From Candidatus Wallbacteria bacterium (GTDB taxonomy: Bacteria; Muiribacteriota; JAQTZZ01): a stretch of DNA of 6,115 nucleotides. The stretch covers positions 1-6,115 of the forward strand of contig JAQTRI010000235.1 in the NCBI GenBank assembly GCA_028711905.1, read 5' to 3'. A model generated the notes under the pieces. It had not been told where the DNA came from. It saw only the letters and a list, made by a program, of their open reading frames with translations, and searched no databases. Positions 1 to 6,115 of this stretch are shown piece by piece; positions within the stretch are counted from its first letter, which is position 1; each line of letters opens with the position of its first letter. Position numbers and translations under genes: made by a program.

Positions 1-2
1 CC

Positions 3-290
3 GGTCTGTCCGGATATGGAATTGATGGAATTGCCTGGGCTACGATGCTGACCTGCATAATATTTTCCACGCTTCTGATTTTTTCAGCAGCAGGAATCAG
101 TGATTTGAAAACAAAGCATGTAACAGGCGTATTGCTGCCACTGAACGCTATTGGCTTGTTTGGAACAGCAGCCAGTTTTCATCATCAGGGATGGATGATC
201 GTACTGCCCTTGCTGGTATGGGGAGTTTACCAGAGGCGTAGAATACGGAGAATTGTAAGAATTGGATTAAAACAATATGGCACAACATGA
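3..290 (+). CDS. Wzx-type polysaccharide flippase, C-terminal fragment (5' end outside window)
   Basis: The open frame runs in from the left edge without a stop, so this is the end of a larger gene; the first ATG (position 45) is internal and not the true start. About 95 residues are visible. The GYGIDGIAWAT stretch (positions 15-44) resembles the glycine-rich entry to a late transmembrane helix in the polysaccharide biosynthesis/MOP flippase families. It is followed by three hydrophobic segments (roughly 36-105, 126-177 and 189-227) and a strongly basic tail (RRRIRRIVR), as expected for a cytoplasmic C-terminus. Such proteins move undecaprenyl-linked repeat units across the inner membrane. 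The end overlaps the carbamoyltransferase start by 14 bp, which supports one operon. The family call rests on a short fragment and on the neighbours (Wzy, Wzz, glycosyltransferases); another polytopic membrane protein of the locus is possible. Confidence 0.6.
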   Translation, partial: GLSGYGIDGIAWATMLTCIIFSTLLIFSAAGISDLKTKHVTGVLLPLNAIGLFGTAASFHHQGWMIVLPLLVWGVYQRRRIRRIVRIGLKQYGTT

Positions 291-2037
291 TATGACGGGT
301 GGGGTTATACTGGGGATCAGCGCATATCACGAGGATGCGGCTGCGGCGCTTGTTGTTGACGGCAAACTGGTCTGTGCCCTCGAAGAAGAGCGGATACGGC
401 GCATCAAGCACTGGGCCGGATTTCCGTCAGAAGCCGTTAAATGGTGTTTGAGATACGCCTGTATCGGGCTCGGGGACATTGATTGTGTCGCTGTGGCGCG
501 CGATCCCAGGGCACATTTTCTCGGAAAAATCAGGGCAGTATGCTCCGGAGGGGCAGGATTCGGATTCCTGAAAGACCGATTGCGCAATACCGCGCAAGTC
601 TGCGATGTCAGGAAAGAACTCAGCAGATGTGCAGAGGAAGGTAAAAAAGCGCTGAAAGCTGAACTCTGCCCGGTTGAGCATCACAGAGCTCACATGGCAT
701 CCGCGTTTTATTATTCTCCGTTCAGGGAAGCGGCAGTGGCCTCCATTGGCGGGTTCGGCGATTTTCTGAGCACCATGCAGGGACATGGCAGCGGAAACAG
801 GATCTCGATTCTCAATCAGGTGGCTTATCCATATTCGCTGGGAGTGTTTTACTCGGCTTTTACGGAATATCTTGGATTCGACAAATACGGGGACGAATAC
901 AAGGTGATGGGTCTTTCAGCCTCAGGCCGACCTGAATACCTGGGCCGGATGATGGAAATCATCCGGCTGGACAGTAACGGTCTTTACAGAACAGACACCT
1001 CTTTTTTTGATTTTCACAGGATCGGGAGAGACCGCACGGAATCAAGTCTTCCCCCAGGACTTACAGGATGTTTTACTGAAAAATTGACATCTGAGTTCGG
1101 ACCACCGAGGAAAATCGACGAACCGCTGACTGTCAGGCATAGAAACATTGCGGCGTCAGTGCAGGCCGCTTTTGAAGAGACTCTTTTTCATATACTGAAC
1201 CATCTGTGCCGGAAAACCGGCAGCAGAAATCTGGCTTTTGCCGGGGGATGCGCGCAGAACTCCCTGGCCAATGGCAAGCTTACACGAATGACACCATTTG
1301 AAAGGGTGTTTATTCCTCCTGCAGCGCATGATGCGGGAACAGCAATCGGAGCAGCCTTGACGGTCTGGCACAAAAAGTACAATCGCACAGAGCGCATACA
1401 GAACTGCTCCCCGTTTCTGGGTCCGGAGTTTTCGGATGACGAGATTTTCGCTGCTGCCCTGAGCAGGGGTCTGAAAGCAGAAAAACTGCCATTAGAGCAG
1501 CTTGTGGAGAAAACCGCGCAGGATCTCAATCAGGGATTGATAGTCGGATGGTTCCAGGGACGGACGGAATGGGGTCCGCGCGCATTAGGAAACAGGAGTA
1601 TTCTGTCCAGCCCATGTTTTCCCGGTATCAGGGACCGGCTGAACACAGCCATCAAGAAGCGCGAAGATTTCAGGCCTTTTGCCGCATCAGTGCTCGAAGA
1701 ATTTGCCTCAGACTTGTTCGATGATCCTCAGGAATCTCCATTCATGGAAAAAGTGGTCAGGGTTCGCCAGGATCGGGCCGGCCTGATCCCTGCTGTTGTG
1801 CATGTGGATGGCACCTGCAGGATTCAGACAGTGTCATCAGCCGACAACCCCGGCTTCTTTCAGCTGATTTCAGCATTCCACAGGGTTTCAGGAATTCCGG
1901 CCCTGCTCAACACTTCTTTCAATGAGCATGAACCGATTGTCAATACACCTGGGGAAGCATTGGAATGCTTTGCACGGAGCGGAATGGATGCGCTGGCTGC
2001 CGGGAGTTACTATATCAGGCGGGCCGGTCCCACCTGA
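277..2037 (+). CDS. O-carbamoyltransferase, NodU/CmcH/TobZ family
   Basis: This 586-residue protein is full length for the family, which transfers a carbamoyl group from carbamoyl phosphate, via carbamoyl-adenylate, to a hydroxyl of a sugar or antibiotic. The N-terminal Kae1-like domain starts with ILGISAYHEDAAAALVVDG (residues 11-29), then EEER and KHWAGFP. Metal-site histidines are seen in HHRAH (H135, H136, H139), followed by DKYGDEYKVMGL, GGCAQN (323-328) and AHDAGTAIGAA with D352. The C-terminal carbamoylation domain has GWFQGRTEWGPRALGNRS (424-441) and KKREDFRPFAAS (460-471). One oddity: the Asp normally found in the 'DG.G' motif 23 residues after the first histidine is Gly158. The start at 277 overlaps the upstream gene by 14 bp and has no clear Shine-Dalgarno sequence; Met6 at 292, just after the upstream stop, is an alternative. 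Context suggests the acceptor is a sugar of the surface polysaccharide. The exact acceptor cannot be read from sequence. Confidence 0.93.
   Translation: MAQHDMTGGVILGISAYHEDAAAALVVDGKLVCALEEERIRRIKHWAGFPSEAVKWCLRYACIGLGDIDCVAVARDPRAHFLGKIRAVCSGGAGFGFLKDRLRNTAQVCDVRKELSRCAEEGKKALKAELCPVEHHRAHMASAFYYSPFREAAVASIGGFGDFLSTMQGHGSGNRISILNQVAYPYSLGVFYSAFTEYLGFDKYGDEYKVMGLSASGRPEYLGRMMEIIRLDSNGLYRTDTSFFDFHRIGRDRTESSLPPGLTGCFTEKLTSEFGPPRKIDEPLTVRHRNIAASVQAAFEETLFHILNHLCRKTGSRNLAFAGGCAQNSLANGKLTRMTPFERVFIPPAAHDAGTAIGAALTVWHKKYNRTERIQNCSPFLGPEFSDDEIFAAALSRGLKAEKLPLEQLVEKTAQDLNQGLIVGWFQGRTEWGPRALGNRSILSSPCFPGIRDRLNTAIKKREDFRPFAASVLEEFASDLFDDPQESPFMEKVVRVRQDRAGLIPAVVHVDGTCRIQTVSSADNPGFFQLISAFHRVSGIPALLNTSFNEHEPIVNTPGEALECFARSGMDALAAGSYYIRRAGPT
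1770..1789. repeat. 20-bp near-perfect palindrome with GGCCGGCC core
   Basis: GGATCGGGCCGGCCTGATCC is self-complementary except for one symmetric G/T pair. It lies inside the carbamoyltransferase gene and encodes part of DRAGLIP. The existence of the dyad is read directly; no function is implied, and one such palindrome per few tens of kilobases is expected by chance. Confidence 0.35.
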
Positions 2038-2105
2038 GCAAATCAAATTGGAGTTTTTGGCAGTTCTCTTTGGCGTGGAAAGGAATTGTATTGTATCCTT
2101 GAAAC

Positions 2106-3593
2106 ATGGTGTTTCCGTTCCGGGTCGACAGATGTTCAATGTTCTGCTCTAATGTTGTGAGCAATCCATTCATCCTTTCAGCAGCCTTGCTTCTGCTTTT
2201 CAGTTTTTTCTGCACTCACCTGCTGTGCGGAGCGTTTTACTTTGTTCTGTTTACAGCAACTGGAGCTTTGCTTTTTCTGGTGCTGGCGCAGGTCTGGTTT
2301 ACTCATCTTTGCGGATTAATCCCTGTTTTTATTCTATTTGGCTTCTGTCTGCCGGGAGATATCAGAAGCGATTTTATAATTGTTTTTGGCCTGGCTGCAG
2401 CTCTTGTGATTAAGAAGGTCGTCCTGGCAAGAAGCTCGATCCGGTTTGAACCGGCTGCAGTTCCGATGCTGGTGATGGCTTCTTTTCCTATGCTGTCGGG
2501 AATAATCAGTTACCTGAGCAACAGCGAAGGAGAACTCCTTTTGTCGAGTATAATGAAAACCCAGTACTGGTTCAGGGTGTTTATTCTTGGAATGCTGGCA
2601 AAATATGCCTGTTTCGACCAAAAGACCCTGAAAAAGAGTTTTGGCTTTTTTTACCTGGCCGCAATGCTGGTTTGCATTGAGGGGGTAATGGAAACCTTCA
2701 ACATGATTCCAGGAAGCGTCCTGTCTGCGCTGAATGCGTTCATTCCTGAACATTACAGGGTTTTCCGGGTTGAAATGCTGACCTTTGAAAGCATCAGATC
2801 ATCCGGGATTCTCGGAAGCCCCATAGATCTCGGATTCCTGGCTTTGTTCATGTTGTGGTTTACGGTTAATTTCCGCGAATCACTCGTTGTGAAATTTAAC
2901 TGGAAACTGGCGGCCTGTATTTTTCTGATAACGGGATTTTTTACTGCTTCAAAGGTTTTCTTTTCAGGCGTGCTGTTCGTGGTTTTGTTCGAACTCTTCG
3001 GCCGCAGGCAGAGAAGATACCTGCTGGCTGCAACCACAGTTCTTGTTCTGGCTGCCATACTATCACTGAAAATGGCGGAACAGGGGCGTGCCCCCGCAAG
3101 TGTAATGCATGTGGTTTACAGGGTGAAACTGCTGACTGAACAGGGATTTTACGCTACATTTTTCAAAACCCGGTTTGACCCTGAAACCGGGAATCTTGCG
3201 CCATCGTTCAGGCGAATTTCCCAGAACCCCTGGTTCGGCGGCGGATTGATGCAGTTCAGGGAAGTCGTATACGGAGATTCATTTCACATAACAACCCTTG
3301 TTAATCATGGAATAGCCGGGCTCCTGTTTTTCCACATGATAATCTTATATTACATCCTGCGGCTGAAAACAATGTCGATTTCAGCAGAAGACCGTTTCTT
3401 GCGAAGCCTTGGTCACACTGTTATGTGCATGCTGCTGTTCAGTATTTTCGCCGGGATCGGCACTGATACATTCACCATGAGAAAACTGTCTGAGATCAAT
3501 TACTTTTTTCTGTTTGCACTGATACTTACGCCATGGCACTCCCTGAAACACGAAACCAGGAAATTTTCAGATCAGCCGTCAGGGGGGCGATGA
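2106..3593 (+). CDS. Wzy-type polysaccharide polymerase / O-antigen ligase-like membrane protein
   Basis: This is a very hydrophobic 495-residue protein with roughly ten or more predicted transmembrane helices. A larger hydrophilic, probably periplasmic loop lies late in the sequence (about residues 325-395), after a helix at about 305-324 and before a final group of helices. The loop carries RRISQNPWFGGG (N374-G380) and then SFHITTLVNHGIAG (H394 onward). This matches the pattern 'nP..G.G ... H ... GiiG' of the Wzy_C/O-antigen ligase superfamily. Such enzymes either polymerise repeat units (Wzy) or ligate glycan to lipid A (WaaL). With Wzx and Wzz-like neighbours, polymerase is the better guess, but sequence alone does not decide. 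An in-frame TGA at 2100-2102 rules out an earlier start. ATG 2106 has no good ribosome binding site, and Met12 at 2139 is a reasonable alternative start. The stop overlaps the next gene. Confidence 0.82.
   Translation: MVFPFRVDRCSMFCSNVVSNPFILSAALLLLFSFFCTHLLCGAFYFVLFTATGALLFLVLAQVWFTHLCGLIPVFILFGFCLPGDIRSDFIIVFGLAAALVIKKVVLARSSIRFEPAAVPMLVMASFPMLSGIISYLSNSEGELLLSSIMKTQYWFRVFILGMLAKYACFDQKTLKKSFGFFYLAAMLVCIEGVMETFNMIPGSVLSALNAFIPEHYRVFRVEMLTFESIRSSGILGSPIDLGFLALFMLWFTVNFRESLVVKFNWKLAACIFLITGFFTASKVFFSGVLFVVLFELFGRRQRRYLLAATTVLVLAAILSLKMAEQGRAPASVMHVVYRVKLLTEQGFYATFFKTRFDPETGNLAPSFRRISQNPWFGGGLMQFREVVYGDSFHITTLVNHGIAGLLFFHMIILYYILRLKTMSISAEDRFLRSLGHTVMCMLLFSIFAGIGTDTFTMRKLSEINYFFLFALILTPWHSLKHETRKFSDQPSGGR
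3169..3191 (+). repeat. 8-bp inverted repeat (possible mRNA hairpin) within the Wzy-like gene
   Basis: CCCGGTTT and AAACCGGG are perfect complements separated by a 7-nt loop. The repeat lies in the part of the gene encoding the large hydrophilic loop (TRFDPETG). No T-run follows, so it is not an intrinsic terminator. It could fold in mRNA, but a chance origin is likely. Confidence 0.35.
3581..3587 (+). promoter_or_regulatory. Ribosome binding site of the double glycosyltransferase
   Basis: AGGGGGG lies inside the end of the Wzy-like gene, 2 nt before ATG 3590 and 5 nt before ATG 3593. The spacing favours the second ATG slightly. Both starts overlap the upstream TGA (3591-3593), which suggests translational coupling, and either start gives essentially the same protein. 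Confidence 0.6.
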
Positions 3594-5737
3594 TGAAAGT
3601 GCTGCATATTATTCCTCAGATGCATATCGGGGGAGCTCAGAGAATGGTGCTGAATCTGTGTCGTGAGCAAGCGGACACAGATGAAGTTTTTCTCTGCACA
3701 TTGTTTGACCAGGGGAAAGATGTCATTTTACTCACTCACTTACCCGACAGTGTCCGGTATTTTAGACTTGGTAAGCATAGTGGATTTGACTGGCGTATGT
3801 TCTGGCGGCTTTTTCGCCTGATAAAAAAAATCAATCCAGATGTTGTACACACCCACCAGAGAGCCTTGCTGTACGCATTTCCTGCTCTGGCTGTTTTGCG
3901 ACTTGCGGCTGTTCATACTTTTCATGCCATGGCGTTGCGAGAGGAACCGATTTGTCGGATCAGGAACTGCTATCGTTGGTTGTTCAAGGCAGCCAGAATT
4001 GAAGCTATCAGCGTTTCAAATGCAGTTGCAAGTTCATTGCTTGATTTGTGTGCCGTGCACAGCATGGTGATCAGCAACGGTGTCTCGATACCGGAAAAAT
4101 CGGAGCGGTCAGAGACAGCCGGAAAAATGATTAAAAGCCTTTGTCAAACTATCCGCACAAAGGTTTTCATCAATGTTGGAAGGCTGGAGCCCGACAAGAA
4201 CCAGCTGATGCTCATCAGGGTTTTCAACAGATTGATTTCTGAAGGCCGGGATGTTGTTCTGATGCTCGCAGGTGACGAGGGATCTATATCAGGTTACAGG
4301 GAAAAGTGCCTGGCTGAGGCCGGACCCGGGATTCATTTTCTCGGTATGATCAATGAAATTGCAGATTATCTTGCTGCGAGTGATGCATTCTGCCTGGCTT
4401 CTCTCACAGAAGGATTGCCGGTTTCCCTTTTAGAAGCCATGGCTCTTGGCATAGTCCCGATCTGCACGCCTGTCGGCGGGATTCCGGAAGCAATCTGCGA
4501 CGGTGATTACGGATTCCTGTCAGCGGGCATTGATGAAGAGTCGTTTTACCTGGCAGTATTGACATTTCTCGAACAGGATCATTCACGAATCCAGGAAATC
4601 AGGCGTAACATTATCAGGAGGTATACTGAAAATTATTCGATCGAGCGCTGCGCAGGCTTGTATCTTGAATCATACCGGAATGCAGCAAGTGAAAACAGGG
4701 GTATTCCAATAGAGTTGCTGGTAGCAGGGCCTGAACTCTCTCAAGATTGCAGAAACCTTGGCGGCGCAATTGTTCTGCAAAACGATTTCTACAAATTCTG
4801 CAGAGAAAACCGGGTCAGGCTGAAGATTTTTCCGACCAACCGGATTAAAGAATCAGGACCTTTGCAGCTGATCAATTTCTGCCTGCTTGTGGGCAGCTTG
4901 CTTGCGCTGTTGAAAAAGGGACAACCTGTGATGGCGTGCTTTGCCCGGCGCGGATGCATGACTGCCGGACCGGTTTTCTGGATCATCTCCAGATTGAAAG
5001 GCAGCAAAATGATTCTCAGAGTTTTTGGCGGTAAATTCGACACGATTTTTAATGATTTCGGGCCTTTGATCAGCTGGTTGATGAAAGTCACAATATTGAA
5101 ATCAGACCTCATTTTTCTCGAAACCCGAAGGCTTGCCAATGAAATCAGTGGTCAAGCCAATGTCAGGTGGCTACCTAATTCAAGATCCCGTGTTGAGGGG
5201 GTAAAAGGCTTTAAGGAATTCAGAAAAAAACTGGTATTTTTCGGGCATGTCAGGGAAGACAAGGGAGTGCTGGATGCGATCGCTGCTGCTGATATTCTTG
5301 GGTGTGAATATGAGCTGGACATCTTTGGCCCGATTCATTCAAGATCAATCACAGAAAAATATTTTTTGAAGCATAATGCCCGATATCGCGGAATACTGAA
5401 TCCGAATCAATGCCGTGATGCCATGAAAAAGTACGATGTTTTGCTTCTCCCGACATTTTTCGATGAAGAGGGCTATCCGGGAGTTATCATCGAAGGATAT
5501 TCGCTCGGTATTCCATGCATCACGACATTCTGGATGGATATCCCGGAGATGGTAAAAGATGGAATAAGTGGAATTCTGATCCGACCTGGTGATGTGAATG
5601 GAATTGTCCAGGCTGTCAAGACAATTGAAGCTGATTACGATAAATTTGCAGCAGGCGCATGGGAAATGTTTGATAAGTTTGATTCACAGCGTGTTTGTTC
5701 GGACATGATCAGACAAATCAGGGAATTGTATAATTGA
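3590..5737 (+). CDS. Double glycosyltransferase: two complete GT4-type (GT-B fold) enzymes fused
   Basis: This 715-residue protein is about twice the usual GT4 length and contains two full GT-B units. Unit 1 (about 1-365) opens with KVLHIIPQMHIGGAQRMVLN (G14, G15), then DVVHTHQ, ISVSNAV, ISNGV, the donor-domain entry GRLEPDKNQ (197-205) and the EX7E motif E274...E282 in EGLPVSLLEAMALG. Unit 2 (about 371-715) opens with IELLVAGPELSQ and a Gly-Gly pair (G391, G392), then LRVFGG, donor-domain entry FFGHVREDKG (K558) and its own EX7E, E627...E635 in EGYPGVIIEGYSLG. Both units keep the usual donor-site features, so both look active. They probably add two sugars, perhaps successive ones, from nucleotide-sugar donors to the lipid-linked repeat unit at the cytoplasmic membrane face. 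Donors and linkages are unknown. The reading frame extends upstream to an ATG at 3533, but that would lie within the Wzy-like gene; the ATGA overlap and AGGGGGG site favour 3590 or 3593. Confidence 0.92.
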   Translation: MMKVLHIIPQMHIGGAQRMVLNLCREQADTDEVFLCTLFDQGKDVILLTHLPDSVRYFRLGKHSGFDWRMFWRLFRLIKKINPDVVHTHQRALLYAFPALAVLRLAAVHTFHAMALREEPICRIRNCYRWLFKAARIEAISVSNAVASSLLDLCAVHSMVISNGVSIPEKSERSETAGKMIKSLCQTIRTKVFINVGRLEPDKNQLMLIRVFNRLISEGRDVVLMLAGDEGSISGYREKCLAEAGPGIHFLGMINEIADYLAASDAFCLASLTEGLPVSLLEAMALGIVPICTPVGGIPEAICDGDYGFLSAGIDEESFYLAVLTFLEQDHSRIQEIRRNIIRRYTENYSIERCAGLYLESYRNAASENRGIPIELLVAGPELSQDCRNLGGAIVLQNDFYKFCRENRVRLKIFPTNRIKESGPLQLINFCLLVGSLLALLKKGQPVMACFARRGCMTAGPVFWIISRLKGSKMILRVFGGKFDTIFNDFGPLISWLMKVTILKSDLIFLETRRLANEISGQANVRWLPNSRSRVEGVKGFKEFRKKLVFFGHVREDKGVLDAIAAADILGCEYELDIFGPIHSRSITEKYFLKHNARYRGILNPNQCRDAMKKYDVLLLPTFFDEEGYPGVIIEGYSLGIPCITTFWMDIPEMVKDGISGILIRPGDVNGIVQAVKTIEADYDKFAAGAWEMFDKFDSQRVCSDMIRQIRELYN

Positions 5738-5740
5738 ATA

Positions 5741-5747
5741 AAGGAGG
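5741..5747 (+). promoter_or_regulatory. Strong ribosome binding site of the Wzz-like gene
   Basis: AAGGAGG is a near-perfect anti-16S complement, 4 nt before ATG 5752. It sits in the 14-bp gap after the glycosyltransferase stop and fixes the start of the chain-length gene. It is by far the best ribosome binding site in the window; the carbamoyltransferase and Wzy-like starts have none that I can recognise. Confidence 0.85.
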
Positions 5748-5751
5748 AATT

Positions 5752-6115
5752 ATGGCTGACAATCGGAGAGACTGTGAGAGCGGAATCGACATCAGGTTTG
5801 TTACTGATATTCTGAAAGAAAGTACGGTGCTGATATTCGCAATCACGGCATTGTTTACGATAATCGGATTATTTTATGGGCTGCTTGGTGAAAAAACATA
5901 TCAATCCGGGGCTAAACTGCTGGTGCTTCAAAGCACGGAGGGAGCAGATAAGTATGCGAAGCACGCTCAATCCGACAGTCTGAAGGCGCTGATTTCCTCA
6001 AGACCCGTAATGGAAGGTGCTGCTGCAGCCATGATAGAACAGTGGAAAGAAAACGGATGGATCCTGCGACCGTCAATCGAGCACAAAATCAAGCAGGTAT
6101 TTGGCTGGCCGGTGT
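5752..6115 (+). CDS. Wzz/GumC-type chain-length determinant, N-terminal part (3' end outside window)
   Basis: The frame stays open to the right edge; 121 residues are visible. A short hydrophilic, cytoplasmic N-terminus (about 1-25, with DIRFVTDILKES) precedes one transmembrane helix (about 26-46, VLIFAITALFTIIGLFYGLL). Next comes YQSGAKLLVLQ (50-60), the typical first periplasmic strand of the Wzz family, and then SLKALISSRPVMEGAAAAM, which resembles the 'l..li.SrpV...a' segment of GumC/ExoP-like polysaccharide co-polymerases. These proteins set polymer length together with Wzy and, in exopolysaccharide systems, link to export. Whether it ends as a plain Wzz or continues into a Wzc-type tyrosine autokinase cannot be seen. 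The gene follows the glycosyltransferase by 14 bp, so it is almost certainly co-transcribed. Start choice is secure because of the strong ribosome binding site. Confidence 0.85.
   Translation, partial: MADNRRDCESGIDIRFVTDILKESTVLIFAITALFTIIGLFYGLLGEKTYQSGAKLLVLQSTEGADKYAKHAQSDSLKALISSRPVMEGAAAAMIEQWKENGWILRPSIEHKIKQVFGWPV

Noticed and set aside
427..786. Antisense open frame of about 120 codons opposite the carbamoyltransferase.
   Set aside because: It is low in recognisable features and lies wholly opposite a strongly conserved gene; it is a by-product of that gene's codon use.
1001..1007. T-run in the carbamoyltransferase gene as a terminator or frameshift.
   Set aside because: There is no GC-rich hairpin before it, and the frame continues through conserved motifs on both sides.
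2070..2097. Possible promoter upstream of the Wzy-like gene (TTGGCG, 15-16 bp, TTGTAT/TGTATC).
   Set aside because: Both boxes are poor matches with sub-optimal spacing, and the tight gene packing is better explained by a single upstream promoter.
1922..2152. Small + strand open frame bridging the gap between the carbamoyltransferase and the Wzy-like gene.
   Set aside because: Most of it overlaps the carbamoyltransferase in another frame and it resembles no family I know.
2334..2753. Antisense open frame of about 140 codons opposite the Wzy-like gene.
   Set aside because: Its composition (rich in His, Gln, Lys, Arg) is typical of the reverse of a hydrophobic membrane gene, with no known motif or ribosome binding site.
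3823..3830. Run of eight A in the first glycosyltransferase unit as a programmed slippage site.
   Set aside because: The frame is intact and conserved motifs continue on both sides; slippage would only give a truncated product, and no stimulatory structure is evident.

Overview
The window is an internal piece of a Gram-negative-type polysaccharide (exopolysaccharide, capsule or O-antigen) biosynthesis locus. All five genes lie on the + strand and are tightly packed. In order they are: the C-terminal end of a Wzx-type flippase (open at the left edge), a NodU/CmcH/TobZ-type O-carbamoyltransferase, a Wzy/O-antigen-ligase-type membrane protein, one polypeptide made of two complete GT4-type glycosyltransferases, and the start of a Wzz/GumC-type chain-length determinant (open at the right edge). 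No RNA gene, mobile element, CRISPR array or convincing terminator is visible.

Layout. Positions 3-290 hold the flippase end, which overlaps the carbamoyltransferase start (277-2037) by 14 bp. A 68-bp gap (2038-2105) follows. The Wzy-like gene (2106-3593) overlaps the double glycosyltransferase (3590-5737) by an ATGA junction. Only 14 bp, containing a strong AAGGAGG ribosome binding site, separate that stop from the Wzz-like gene (5752 onward). The spacing suggests one transcript whose promoter and terminator lie outside the window.

How the genes would work together (inference from family knowledge): the glycosyltransferases add sugars to a lipid-linked repeat unit on the cytoplasmic face. 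The carbamoyltransferase would decorate a sugar hydroxyl with a carbamoyl group. Wzx flips the unit, Wzy polymerises it and the Wzz/GumC protein sets chain length. This is a Wzx/Wzy-dependent pathway, with the initiating phosphoglycosyltransferase and the export parts presumably outside the window.

Organism. GC content is moderate (roughly mid to high 40s by eye). Wzx/Wzy/Wzz logic fits a Gram-negative bacterium. I cannot name a phylum with confidence.

The most notable points are two. The carbamoyltransferase has Gly at the position where the family has a metal-binding Asp (one base away from an Asp codon). The two full glycosyltransferases are joined in one reading frame by a very short linker.
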